From positions 1-62,212 of the forward strand of contig PSRA01000191.1 of the NCBI GenBank assembly GCA_003175695.1: a DNA stretch of 62,212 nt, in the 5' to 3' direction. This DNA is from Bacteroidota bacterium (GTDB lineage Bacteria; Bacteroidota; Bacteroidia; Chitinophagales; Chitinophagaceae). The position numbers and the translations under genes were made by a program. Below, piece by piece: positions 36,066 through 45,342 of this stretch. The notes beneath the pieces were generated by a model. That model made no database searches. It worked only from the letters and a program-made list of their open reading frames with translations, and was not told where the DNA came from. Position 1 is the stretch's first letter, and every line of letters starts with the position of its first letter.

Positions 36066-38437
36066 AAAGAATGAAAGTTTCAAAAAATGCCTTTGTTGAA
36101 AAGGCAGACACAGAGTTGCTTCAACGACTCTCGTTCCGTTACCTGCCTTACTGGCCCTTATTTCTTATAGCAATTATTCTCAGTCTGGCAGCAGCGTGGT
36201 TGTACCTAAAATATAAAACTCCTGTGTATGAAGTAACCGGATCGATCCTGGTAAAAGATCAAAAAAAAGGACTTGATGAATCAAAGGTGGAAGACGCTCT
36301 CAATCTCTTTGGAGAAAAGAAAATAATTGAAAATGAGATAGAAGTGATCCGGTCAAGATCCATCATTTCCCAGATAGTTAGCAACTTGAATTTGTATGCC
36401 ACTATGGAAGAAGGATCGGAGTTTATCACTCGTCCGGCTTATCTTTCAAGTCCCGTCACCATTGAACTTGAAAAACCAGACAATCTCCTTCATGAAGCAA
36501 ACAAGGTTAAATTCAGTTATAACGATTTTTCAAAAACTATTGTAACAGAAGACGGCACGACCTACCCTGTAGGACAATGGATTGATTCCTACTGGGGAAA
36601 AATTCGTTTTTTGAAAGACTCACTTAACCCGGCAAATGGAATTAATGCGGGAAAATCATTTTTCTTTTCTCTAACAAGTTTGCCCAAAGCCATCAACAAA
36701 GTTCAAAACGAGATAGAGATATCTTCTTCAAACAAATTATCATCGGTAATAAATATCAGTTACAAAGATCCCGTTCCCGCACGCGGCGAAGCCATTGTCA
36801 ACGAGTTAATAAGAGTTTACGAACAAGCAGATGTCAATGACAAGAATTCAACAGCGAAGAACACCCTTGACTTCGTCGAAAAAAGGTTGCAGCTCGCCAG
36901 CAAACAGCTGGACGATATTGAAGCAAATGTTCAGAAATTCAGAACAGACAACGATGTCGTCGATGTTAGTCAGCAGAGCAATCAGTATTTACAGAATGTG
37001 GGAGAAAATGATCAAAAGCTGAGTGAAATGGATGTGCAGCTTTCTATCTTGGATCAAATTGAATCCTACATTCTTACCAAGCAGGACCGCCCTGGTCTGG
37101 TGCCAACCACGCTTGGTATCAAGGACGGAATGCTATCACAGTTACTTGATAAATTGTATGATTCTGAGATTCAGGTCGAAAAACTAAAACGAACAACAGC
37201 GGAAGATAATCCGATTATGGTTTCAGTTAGAAATGAAATCGAGAAAATCAAGCCAAGCATTCTTGAAAATGTAAAAAATCAGAGAAGCAGCATACAAGCC
37301 GCGAGAAACCAGCTTCTTTCAACCAGCTCGCATTACAATGCCATGTTGAACAGGCTTCCTTCGAAGGAAAAGGAACTGGCAAAGATCAGCAGGCAACAAA
37401 ACATAGACAGAAGTATTTACTCATTCCTGCTTCAAAAGAAAGAAGAAGCAAGTCTCGCCTTTAATGCCGCCGTCTCAGGCAGCAGGATCATAGACAGGGC
37501 GCAATCATCAACAGCGCCGGTGAGTCCTAAGGCATGGATGGTCTTTTTAATCGCTTTGATCTTACCCGTACCTCTTTTTGCATGTGCCATAGATGCCAGG
37601 GAGCAGTTGTCCAATAAGATACTGTTCAGGCGCACAATAGAAGAATTGACCGTGATCCCGGTCATTGGAGAATTGGGTTATGAAAAAGCGAAAAGTTTGC
37701 TAGTCGTGTCAAATAACAGACGGACAGCGGTCACAGAACAGTTCAGGAATCTCCGCAATTCGGCTGTTTCAAATTTGTCAAAAGTAGGAGGCAAAACAAT
37801 CATAGTCACCTCTTCTATAGCGGGAGAGGGGAAAAGCTTTGTTGCAATTAACCTGGCTGTGGTCATGGCCCAGGCAGGGAAAAAAACGGTGTTGATTGAA
37901 GCCGACATGTACAAACCGAAGCTGGGTTCAGTCTTTCATTTGAAAAATAGTTACGGGTTAAGTGAAGTTTTGCAATCGGCCAATCACCCCATGTGGTTTT
38001 CTGCCATCCACCGTTCATCCATCCATGATAATCTCTTTTTTATTCCATCGGGAACAGCGCCGGGTATGAACCCGTCGGAGCTTTTGATGAGCGACAACTT
38101 TGGAATTTTGATGAAAGAACTGGCAAATGGGTTCGACATCATTATAATCGATTCCGTTCCCGTCAAACCTGTTCCTGACGCATTCACCATCAACAGGTTT
38201 GCAGATATGACACTTTTTGTTGTCCGCCATGGAGTCACGCCAAAAGAACAGGTATTGATAATGGATGAAGACATCAAAATACAGAATTTAATAAATATAA
38301 ATATTGTATTTAATGGAATCAAAAGAAGAGGAATGGCCACTTCAGGATTTGGCTATTCATTCGGTTATGGTTTTGAAAGTAAGGAGGGCTACGGTTACTA
38401 TAGTAAGGGAAAACAAAGGCCGTCAGTCTTAAAATAA
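36062..38437 (+). CDS. wzc: Wzc-like polysaccharide co-polymerase with CpsD-type tyrosine kinase
   Basis: A 791-aa inner-membrane protein. First helix at about 32-52 (LFLIAIILSLAAAWLYL), a large periplasmic Wzz domain with long coiled coil and GNVR-type region, second helix at about 485-505, then a BY-kinase domain: Walker A SSIAGEGKSF (about 582), Walker A' VLIEADMYKP and Walker B DIIIIDSVPVKP. The C-terminus has a tyrosine cluster (GFGYSFGYGFESKEGYGYYS), the autophosphorylation tail. It controls chain length and export with Wza. Walker A' reads E-A-D rather than the usual D-x-D. Confidence 0.93.
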   Translation: MKRMKVSKNAFVEKADTELLQRLSFRYLPYWPLFLIAIILSLAAAWLYLKYKTPVYEVTGSILVKDQKKGLDESKVEDALNLFGEKKIIENEIEVIRSRSIISQIVSNLNLYATMEEGSEFITRPAYLSSPVTIELEKPDNLLHEANKVKFSYNDFSKTIVTEDGTTYPVGQWIDSYWGKIRFLKDSLNPANGINAGKSFFFSLTSLPKAINKVQNEIEISSSNKLSSVINISYKDPVPARGEAIVNELIRVYEQADVNDKNSTAKNTLDFVEKRLQLASKQLDDIEANVQKFRTDNDVVDVSQQSNQYLQNVGENDQKLSEMDVQLSILDQIESYILTKQDRPGLVPTTLGIKDGMLSQLLDKLYDSEIQVEKLKRTTAEDNPIMVSVRNEIEKIKPSILENVKNQRSSIQAARNQLLSTSSHYNAMLNRLPSKEKELAKISRQQNIDRSIYSFLLQKKEEASLAFNAAVSGSRIIDRAQSSTAPVSPKAWMVFLIALILPVPLFACAIDAREQLSNKILFRRTIEELTVIPVIGELGYEKAKSLLVVSNNRRTAVTEQFRNLRNSAVSNLSKVGGKTIIVTSSIAGEGKSFVAINLAVVMAQAGKKTVLIEADMYKPKLGSVFHLKNSYGLSEVLQSANHPMWFSAIHRSSIHDNLFFIPSGTAPGMNPSELLMSDNFGILMKELANGFDIIIIDSVPVKPVPDAFTINRFADMTLFVVRHGVTPKEQVLIMDEDIKIQNLININIVFNGIKRRGMATSGFGYSFGYGFESKEGYGYYSKGKQRPSVLK

Positions 38438-38538
38438 TGTGGAGCATATTGCTCATTTGGTTCGAAGAAATCTATTGCACTTATGTTATGTGAGTGGATT
38501 TGCGAAGCATTGCACTGAAACGATTTAATGATTAAGGC

Positions 38539-39051
38539 ATGGAGAATTTATTTAATTGGTATGCACTTTATACAAGGCAGAGCTGGGAAAAAAAAGTAGC
38601 GGATCTTTTGACGGCTAAAAGCATTGAAAATTATTGCCCTCTTAACAGAGTATATCGTGAATGGAGCGATCGAAAAAAAATAATTTCAGTTCCATTATTT
38701 ACTTCTTATGTATTTGTGAGGATCGATAAAAAAGACCAATTTCAGGTGCGGTCTACACCGGGAGCGATAAATTTCGTCTATTGGTTGAAGAAACCCGCAA
38801 TCATTCGGGATGACGAAATTGCCCTGATAAAAAAATTCCTTGGCGAATATGAAAATGTGCAATTGGAAAAGATAACAGTCCAGAATGGAGAGACCGTACG
38901 TGTAACGAACGGGGCACTGAGGGGCCAGGAAGGCATTGTCATGTCAGCTTCCGGTAAAATGGTCAAAGTTAAATTACCTTCCCTGGGATTTATGATGATG
39001 GCCGAAGTCAATTCATCTGATATCGAATTTTTAAAGCAAAAAGCGGTCTGA
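38539..39051 (+). CDS. upxY: UpxY-family NusG-like transcription antiterminator
   Basis: A 170-aa NusG paralogue. The N-terminal NGN domain begins NWYALYTRQSWEKKVADLL and contains FTSYVFVRIDKKD; the C-terminal KOW domain has VRVTNGALRGQEGIVM (about 115-130). UpxY proteins prevent premature termination in the leader of their own capsule operon. It is odd that the gene lies third, after wza and wzc, rather than first; gaps of 101 and 73 bases flank it. Target leader sequences may be those before wza or before itself. Confidence 0.92.
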   Translation: MENLFNWYALYTRQSWEKKVADLLTAKSIENYCPLNRVYREWSDRKKIISVPLFTSYVFVRIDKKDQFQVRSTPGAINFVYWLKKPAIIRDDEIALIKKFLGEYENVQLEKITVQNGETVRVTNGALRGQEGIVMSASGKMVKVKLPSLGFMMMAEVNSSDIEFLKQKAV

Positions 39052-39124
39052 CCATTCAGGAATCCCTTTTCCTGATAGGCCTTTCGAGATCACAATTGGT
39101 CGCGCGAAGTTTTATAATTCTGCT

Positions 39125-40459
39125 ATGCAACTCTTGATCACATTAGCAGCCTTTACTTTAATTTCATTTTTAGTTTTTTTTCTATTCAACAATCACTCCC
39201 GTGAGTCGTATTTGATTTTCAATGCCTATTTTCTTCCCTTAATGAGCCTGGGGGTGACACCCCAGGCACTTGGCGGACTTCAGGTTTTTGACGTGTTGGC
39301 TTATTTCGCCTTTTTTTTCTTCATTAAGGATTTTATCCGGACGTCCAATGGAAACAGGGTCTACTCTTATCTATTCATCTTTCTGATGGTGGTGTTACTG
39401 GCCGGCAGCCTTCATTCCGAATTTTTGAGTAATTCGCTATTTTCTATTTTATCTATTCTGCCCATATTTATCTTCTCCAGGTTATTGTTAAAAGAGCTTT
39501 CCGTGAATCCCGCCCTGACGAAAAAAATGATTCGTGCATTTCAACTTTCATTTTTTATTGCTGTATTTTTCATTGGTATGCAGATGATTGAAGGAACGCA
39601 ATTCACGTTCTACCGGGAACTCAATCCTAATGTGTCCGACGAAGATGATGGTACCCGATATCCAGGCTTTTTCATGGATTCGCAAATGAATTCCCAATTC
39701 CTGGGCATGCTTAGTTTCTTGTTCCTCATAAACTTTAAGAATATCTCAAAACCGACATTTAAAAACTATTTTCTTTTCTGTCTGGTTGTTACTTCGATGT
39801 TTTTTTCCGGAGGTCGTTCCGGGTTTTTTGGCGTTGTTGTTGGCTTTTGTTTTCTTTTAATTTGGTATGGCTGGAAAATGAGGTATTTTTTTGGCATTGC
39901 CGGATTGGCAGTGATCGGCCTGCTACCTTTTCTAAAGGATTCATTCATTCTTTTCCGACGCATGAATACCTTTGATGACTCCTACCAGTTCCGCGCCTAT
40001 ATTTGGAAGGAAGCCTATGATATTTTTCAAAACCACAAATTATTAGGGATTGGCGCGGGGAACTATAAGAATTACATCGATCGTCATTCTGTCGACCAAT
40101 ACTATGTTCTCAAGGATAATACTATCTTGTTACTTGATCAGCCTGAGAACGGCTATCTTAAGATTTTAACCGAATTTGGTGCCATCGGGTTCTTCCTTTC
40201 TTTTTTACTGATCGTAATACCAGTTATAAAAGGAATCCATATCCATCTTAAAACAAAAGCTAATCATGTAGCCATTTTTTCAATAGCTTCCATCATCTGC
40301 TTCTTAGTTTCCTTTAATTCCCTATACACTTTATCCGACAAAAGAATTGTAACCCTATTGACTTCACTGATCTGTTTCGTAATTAAATCGAGTTCCATTC
40401 CTTCCCTCACAAAAGAAAATACTCTTTTTCCCGTGCTTCGAAATCCATTTTCAACATGA
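39125..40459 (+). CDS. O-antigen ligase/polymerase family protein (Wzy-like)
   Basis: A 444-aa membrane protein with about 11-12 helices. The typical Wzy/O-antigen ligase features are present: a repeated aromatic/hydrophobic helix pattern, GGRSGFFGVVVGFCFLLI and the large periplasmic loop with RAYIWKEAYDIFQNHKLLGIGAGNYKNYI (the conserved region with an acidic/His-rich loop) ending in PENGYLKILTEFGAIGFFLS. It would polymerise repeat units in the periplasm. It overlaps the flippase by 4 bases. Polymerase is preferred over ligase because the locus contains wzx, wza and wzc. Confidence 0.87.
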   Translation: MQLLITLAAFTLISFLVFFLFNNHSRESYLIFNAYFLPLMSLGVTPQALGGLQVFDVLAYFAFFFFIKDFIRTSNGNRVYSYLFIFLMVVLLAGSLHSEFLSNSLFSILSILPIFIFSRLLLKELSVNPALTKKMIRAFQLSFFIAVFFIGMQMIEGTQFTFYRELNPNVSDEDDGTRYPGFFMDSQMNSQFLGMLSFLFLINFKNISKPTFKNYFLFCLVVTSMFFSGGRSGFFGVVVGFCFLLIWYGWKMRYFFGIAGLAVIGLLPFLKDSFILFRRMNTFDDSYQFRAYIWKEAYDIFQNHKLLGIGAGNYKNYIDRHSVDQYYVLKDNTILLLDQPENGYLKILTEFGAIGFFLSFLLIVIPVIKGIHIHLKTKANHVAIFSIASIICFLVSFNSLYTLSDKRIVTLLTSLICFVIKSSSIPSLTKENTLFPVLRNPFST

Positions 40460-41922
40460 TTCCTTATTTTATAAAAAGAATAGGTCCTTGGTCTAATTCG
40501 GGACTGATGCGCAATAGCTTTTGGGGCCTGGCTGCGAGTGCATCGCAATCGCTCTTAATGAATCTGCTCTTTGTGATTCTCGCGAGAAAATATACTACGA
40601 GTGATTTTTCATATTTTCTTATCGCAAATTCCGTCTACTTGTTTTTGGCTACCATTTCCAATCTGGGCCTGGGGCAATGGTTCATGCGTGAAATCGTAAC
40701 CGCTAACGACGGAGATGTGATCATAGGTAAGTTTTTGAAACTGCAACTATACTGCGGATTCGGTTTCTATTTAGCTAATGTTTTACTTTCTTTCGCACTT
40801 TATTCCAACCACGAAATTCGTCTGCTGACTGCCTTGGTGGGAATAAATATCGTTTTTGATAACATCATATATGTCATCAAATGTTTGAATATTGCGAAAT
40901 CAGCACAAAATATTACATTCAAGATCATTGTGGTCGACTCTGCTCTTAAATTTCTGATGGTTCTGCTATTGCTCTTTTTTCCTTTTTCGATTATCGCTTT
41001 GTCCGCAGGATTGATTGGCATCAGATTCCTGACGGTGAACCTCTTTTTAAAATACGGTTCAAGGAAAACACTTGATTTGAGAGTGCTGTTGTCGAATAAG
41101 ATATCGCTCAGCGAGGTAAGACAGATTGTTCTTGGCAATTGGCCTTTTCTTGTGATAGGAAGTGTCTCTGTGGTCTACTGGCGAATCGGTAACATCATTA
41201 TTTCCAAAATGCTTTCTCTTTTCGATATCGCAGTTTACGAAATTTCTTTTCGCATATTTTCTATTTTTCAAATGTTGCCAATTATCGTGTCAGCCTCGCT
41301 GTTCCCTCATTTGGTCGCCTTATATAATAGGGGTGATAAAGTGAAATTCAATGCCTGCTACAGGAGGTATTTTTATCTCTTCTGCCTTTATGGATTATTT
41401 GTATATACATTCATGTATTCATTTTCGGAGCCGGTTATCCCAATTATTTTTGGTCAGAAATACATAGCAGCACCCGAATACACCAGGCAAATGTTTCTTA
41501 CCATGCTGCTTTTCCCGACAGGGATTTTGCAGGCCACGGTTCTCATTTCGATGAAACTTGAAAAAGCCGATATGATAATAAACATCATCAGTCTTATCGT
41601 GGTTGTTGTGGCGATCCTGGTCGGACTCGCGTTCTTTCGATTGCTCATCGTTGTGAATATTTCGATTTTTATTTCCTTTTTGCTGTTTCATATTTGCCAG
41701 GACTATATTCTTATTAAAAGAGGGGTGCTAACTTTTAAAGGAGTTATCAGTTTTTATTGTTTCACTACCGCCTTTGTCCTCAGCTATACTCTTTTGGCCC
41801 CAAAATTTCGTCCTGTCATATTTTTTGCTATCGTGTGGGTGCTTGTTGCCGTTATTTTAGCAATTACTCAAAAATTTAAGGCCGGTAGATCATCATCAAC
41901 CGTTGTTGAAATGCGCGCATAA
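40456..41922 (+). CDS. Oligosaccharide flippase (Wzx-like)
   Basis: A 488-aa protein with about 12 membrane helices, of the MATE/MOP polysaccharide transporter type. The N-terminal NSFWGLAASASQSLLMNLLF and the GLGQWFMREIV motif are typical of Wzx. It carries lipid-linked repeat units across the inner membrane. The gene is coupled to the Wzy-like gene and followed 16 bases later by a glycosyltransferase. Later helices are somewhat irregular but no break in frame is visible. Confidence 0.9.
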   Translation: MIPYFIKRIGPWSNSGLMRNSFWGLAASASQSLLMNLLFVILARKYTTSDFSYFLIANSVYLFLATISNLGLGQWFMREIVTANDGDVIIGKFLKLQLYCGFGFYLANVLLSFALYSNHEIRLLTALVGINIVFDNIIYVIKCLNIAKSAQNITFKIIVVDSALKFLMVLLLLFFPFSIIALSAGLIGIRFLTVNLFLKYGSRKTLDLRVLLSNKISLSEVRQIVLGNWPFLVIGSVSVVYWRIGNIIISKMLSLFDIAVYEISFRIFSIFQMLPIIVSASLFPHLVALYNRGDKVKFNACYRRYFYLFCLYGLFVYTFMYSFSEPVIPIIFGQKYIAAPEYTRQMFLTMLLFPTGILQATVLISMKLEKADMIINIISLIVVVVAILVGLAFFRLLIVVNISIFISFLLFHICQDYILIKRGVLTFKGVISFYCFTTAFVLSYTLLAPKFRPVIFFAIVWVLVAVILAITQKFKAGRSSSTVVEMRA

Positions 41923-41938
41923 CATTATTTGGATAGCA

Positions 41939-43051
41939 ATGAAAATATTTTATCTCTCCTCAATTGACGTGATCGATACTGACATGAATGTTTTGCCACA
42001 CCTTGGCAAAAAGCATCAAATTACTTTTGGTTTGCTCATACCGAAATCCAGCCGCGGCTATTGGGAAAAAGAGGTGAAGCAAATCATAAAGGAAAATACC
42101 GTTATAGAGTTTAAGATAGCTCATTTGAAATATCGAAGAAGAAGCCCAGTGAATATCCCTGTTTATATAAAACTAATCCTGGCTATCCGGAAAGGCAATT
42201 ACGATATTATTTATTTGAACGATTTTGAAGACATCTATTTCAGGACATTATTCGCAGCTTTCATCAGCAAAGATAAGGCTATTTACGGCATCCATGATGT
42301 TGTGCATCACAGTGGTTGGAGAACGAATTTGTTACTTAGGGAAACCAAGAAGATATTTCTTAAGAAGTTCAATACCGTACTGACTTTTTCAAGATCAGAA
42401 GGGAAACAGGTTGAGTCAAAATGCAGCCGTGTCTTTGCTGTGCCAATGGCTTTAAAAAATTTTGGCGAAAAGCTCTCCGTGAAAAAGGATTACGATACTA
42501 TTCAATTTTTATTTTTTGGCAATATTGAGCGTTATAAGGGATTGGACTTTCTGATCAGTGTGATCAAACGTCTGTCTTTAAAATATGACAATTTCCAGTT
42601 GAAAATCGCGGGCAGGTGTAATGAATGGCAAAGGTTATATGAATCGGCAATTGCAGACGACAAAAGCATCGTTGCAGATATTAGGTTTATACAAAATGAG
42701 GAAATTCCTGCCTTATTTGCCTCAGCTCATTACCTGATCCTGCCCTACAAAGATGTAACCCAAAGTGGTCCTTTGATGATCGCTTATTACTATGACGTCC
42801 CTGTTATAGCAAGTGACCTTGACGGATTTAGAGAATATGTCGAGGAAGGCACCACGGGCTTCATTTTTGAGGCCGGAAATGAAACTCAGTTGGAAGAGGT
42901 TCTGGAAAATTCCATTCTTAGAAAAAAAGAAGCATACGATGAGTTGGTCGGCAATCTAAAAGCATTCGTTTCAAAGAACTATTCTTCCGAAACAGTCGCG
43001 TCGAAGTATGACGATATTTTTCAGAGAGTTTTCGAAAGCCAATCCACCTAA
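41939..43051 (+). CDS. GT4-type glycosyltransferase 1
   Basis: About 370 aa, choosing the ATG at 41939, which starts MKIFYLSSIDVID; an upstream ATG at 41903 overlaps wzx by 20 bases. The C-terminal half has the GT-B pattern of family 4: FLFFGNIERYKGLDFLISVI, FQLKIAGRC, DIRFIQNEEIPALFASAHYLILPYKD and the catalytic-loop PVIASDLDGFREYVEEGTTGF. It transfers a sugar to the growing repeat unit. Donor and acceptor cannot be predicted. Confidence 0.88.
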   Translation: MKIFYLSSIDVIDTDMNVLPHLGKKHQITFGLLIPKSSRGYWEKEVKQIIKENTVIEFKIAHLKYRRRSPVNIPVYIKLILAIRKGNYDIIYLNDFEDIYFRTLFAAFISKDKAIYGIHDVVHHSGWRTNLLLRETKKIFLKKFNTVLTFSRSEGKQVESKCSRVFAVPMALKNFGEKLSVKKDYDTIQFLFFGNIERYKGLDFLISVIKRLSLKYDNFQLKIAGRCNEWQRLYESAIADDKSIVADIRFIQNEEIPALFASAHYLILPYKDVTQSGPLMIAYYYDVPVIASDLDGFREYVEEGTTGFIFEAGNETQLEEVLENSILRKKEAYDELVGNLKAFVSKNYSSETVASKYDDIFQRVFESQST

Positions 43052-43062
43052 AATATAAAATC

Positions 43063-43623
43063 ATGTCTTTCTTTCAATTTGTTTTCCAGGACTGGAAAGC
43101 GAATAAATCAAATTCAAAAGGAAGGATCATCCTGGTTCTTTTCAGGATCGCCAATTTTTGTTCAACGCGGAGAATATATTTCTTCATTGGGATACCTTAT
43201 TTAATCTTTTACAGGATCCTGGTTGAGTGGTTCTTCGGCATTGAAATTCCATGGAATGTAAAAATTGGCCGGAACCTCGCTTTATATCACGGACAATCCC
43301 TTGTAATGAACAAAGATGTGGTGATAGGTGAGAATTGTACGCTGAGGCATTGCGTCACGCTTGGTCACAAACAGTTAAAAAACGGAGGTTTCAGCGGATC
43401 TCCTGTTATTGGAAATAATGTGGACATCGGTAGCAATGTTTGTATAATAGGAAAAATTCATATCGGCAACAACGTGAAAATAGGTTGTGGCTCCGTGGTA
43501 ACGAAGAGTGTCTACGATGATCAAACTGTCGCCGGGAATCCTGCAGTTCCCATAATCGGGAGGGAAAAAGATGCTTTTAAAATGCCGGCTGATCAATTAA
43601 TAAGCAAAAATGAACTTAAATGA
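43063..43623 (+). CDS. Serine O-acetyltransferase/WcaB-like hexapeptide acetyltransferase
   Basis: A 186-aa protein. A helical N-terminal part (about 1-70) with a hydrophobic stretch leads into left-handed beta-helix hexapeptide repeats: IGRNLALYHGQSLVMNKDV, IGENCTLRHCVTLG, GNNVDIGSNVCIIG and IGNNVKIGCGSVVTK. VAGNPAVPIIG is the usual C-terminal trimer signature. Such enzymes acetylate serine or sugars with acetyl-CoA; in this locus a sugar of the polysaccharide is likelier. The stop overlaps the next gene by 4 bases. Confidence 0.88.
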   Translation: MSFFQFVFQDWKANKSNSKGRIILVLFRIANFCSTRRIYFFIGIPYLIFYRILVEWFFGIEIPWNVKIGRNLALYHGQSLVMNKDVVIGENCTLRHCVTLGHKQLKNGGFSGSPVIGNNVDIGSNVCIIGKIHIGNNVKIGCGSVVTKSVYDDQTVAGNPAVPIIGREKDAFKMPADQLISKNELK

Positions 43624-44708
43624 AAGTGTTAATTGGAATTAACCCAAAGGGCCACATTCACCTGGCAACGGATGAGCTGGAGGGATTGAACAGGATTGGC
43701 ATGCAATGCAGATCTATCAGGTATGGAAGAAAAGATTATTCAGTGAAAGGCCCCGCAGCGAGAATGCTCGATGCAGTGCTAAATTCATTCAATATCATTT
43801 CAGCACTGTACAAGATGGCTCCGGATATTTTATACCTGAACTCACGGCTTGAGCCCGTTGCTTCCATCAGAGATTTTATTACTTTGTTTTTGATAAAATG
43901 CTTCTACTATAGAAAACTGAAGGTTGTAATAAAATCGCATGGTTCTGATTTGTCAGTTTTGCAAAGCAGGTCCATTTTGTATAAATGGGTAATCATTCCT
44001 TATCTCACCCGCCATGTTGATCTGTGGTTATTTCTATCCCGTGAAGAGCGGGAATCTGTGAGCAGGTACAATGCGCGCATGGCCGAAAAGATATCTATAA
44101 CCTGCAATATTATTGAGCCTTCCAGGCACATTTCCAACACCAGTTTCAAAAACAAATACAACCTGAACCACGACAGCATGAAAATTCTTTTTATTGGCCG
44201 GGTTGTGTACGAAAAAGGTGTTTTTGATTTTTTAAAAGCCATTCCGCTGGTGGATAGTAAAGACAAATGTGATTTTATCCTCGTTGGAGATGGCGAAGAT
44301 TTTGACAAGGTGAAGCAATTAGCTGACGACATCGGAGTAACACCTTACGTGAGATTCCTGGGATGGGTTGAACAGGGGGAAGCCGAGAATTTTTACGGCA
44401 GTGTTGACATCCTTGTCTATCCGACGTTTTATGGTGAAGGTTTTCCGATGGTAATTTTCAAGGGTGTTGCTTCCGGATTGGCAATTGTCACTACAAAGAT
44501 CCGTGCCGCCATTGATCATTTAAGTATGCCGGAAAATGTTATCTGGGTTGAGCCAAAAAATGAAACTCAAATTGCCCATGCGATCGATTTACTGATCAGG
44601 AATGATAAACTCAGGCAAAGCATGAGCACTAATAATAAGAGACTTGCAACACAATTTTCCCGCGATAAGATTTGCTATGAGATGAACGAGGTCTTTATGT
44701 CGCTTTAA
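43620..44708 (+). CDS. GT4-type glycosyltransferase 2
   Basis: A 362-aa GT-B enzyme. C-terminal half: ILFIGRVVYEKGVFDFLKAI, FILVGDGEDFDKVKQLADD, VRFLGWVEQGEAENFYGSVDILVYPTFYGEGFPMVIFKG, all hallmarks of glycosyltransferase family 4, with the EGFPMV region of the nucleotide-sugar site. The N-terminal domain begins KVLIGINPKGHIHLATDELEG. It overlaps the acetyltransferase gene by 4 bases. The specificity is unknown. Confidence 0.9.
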   Translation: MKVLIGINPKGHIHLATDELEGLNRIGMQCRSIRYGRKDYSVKGPAARMLDAVLNSFNIISALYKMAPDILYLNSRLEPVASIRDFITLFLIKCFYYRKLKVVIKSHGSDLSVLQSRSILYKWVIIPYLTRHVDLWLFLSREERESVSRYNARMAEKISITCNIIEPSRHISNTSFKNKYNLNHDSMKILFIGRVVYEKGVFDFLKAIPLVDSKDKCDFILVGDGEDFDKVKQLADDIGVTPYVRFLGWVEQGEAENFYGSVDILVYPTFYGEGFPMVIFKGVASGLAIVTTKIRAAIDHLSMPENVIWVEPKNETQIAHAIDLLIRNDKLRQSMSTNNKRLATQFSRDKICYEMNEVFMSL

Positions 44709-44756
44709 GCATGATGAAGAAATCTAAAAATTATAAATGTTCAAAAAAGATTCCTT

Positions 44757-45314
44757 ATGTCCATAGTAAAACGACTTAAAAAAGTTAGAAATGAATTTCT
44801 AAGAAAAGTTAAGTACAGGAGGTACTCTATTGGCAAGGGTTTCTCTTCAGGGATGCGTGTAAGGTTATGGGCCAGACGAAAATTGGTGATTGGCAAGAAT
44901 TTCTATATCGGCAGAGATGCCTTTATCGAAGCGGATGCCATTATCGGCGATGATGTTATGTTTGGCAATCGCGTCGCAGTTATCGGCAAATACGATCATA
45001 ACTATCAACAAATTGGCACGCCGACCAGGCTTTCTTTGCAAATGAGGGATGCTGATTACAATTGGAAAGGGATCGACCTGATGACCATAATAGAAAACGA
45101 TGTTTGGGTAGGATACGGTAGCACAATATACAGTGGTGTGAAGATTTGCGAGGGAAGTATTATTGCGGCCGCCAGTTTGGTCATCAAAGACGTTGACCCC
45201 TATTCAATTTATGCCGGATCGCCCGCAAGAAAAGTAAAGGACAGGTTTAATACGGTGGAGGATCTTCATAAACACCTTGAACTGGTAAAATCCAAATACT
45301 GCGGTATTCTGTAG
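44757..45314 (+). CDS. Hexapeptide-repeat acyltransferase 2
   Basis: A 185-aa protein of the left-handed beta-helix family. Basic N-terminus (KRLKKVRNEFLRKVKYRRY), then RLWARRKLVIGKNFYIGRDAFIE, ADAIIGDDVMFGNRVAVIG, a loop with YDHNYQQIG, and IIENDVWVGYGSTIYSGVKI, ICEGSIIAAASLVIKD and YAGSPARKVKDRF. It would O-acetylate a sugar residue. It is separated by 48 bases from the preceding glycosyltransferase and by 28 from the WecG-like gene. Confidence 0.9.
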   Translation: MSIVKRLKKVRNEFLRKVKYRRYSIGKGFSSGMRVRLWARRKLVIGKNFYIGRDAFIEADAIIGDDVMFGNRVAVIGKYDHNYQQIGTPTRLSLQMRDADYNWKGIDLMTIIENDVWVGYGSTIYSGVKICEGSIIAAASLVIKDVDPYSIYAGSPARKVKDRFNTVEDLHKHLELVKSKYCGIL

Positions 45315-45342
45315 ATATTCTTTTTAGAAAAGAATCAGAAAT

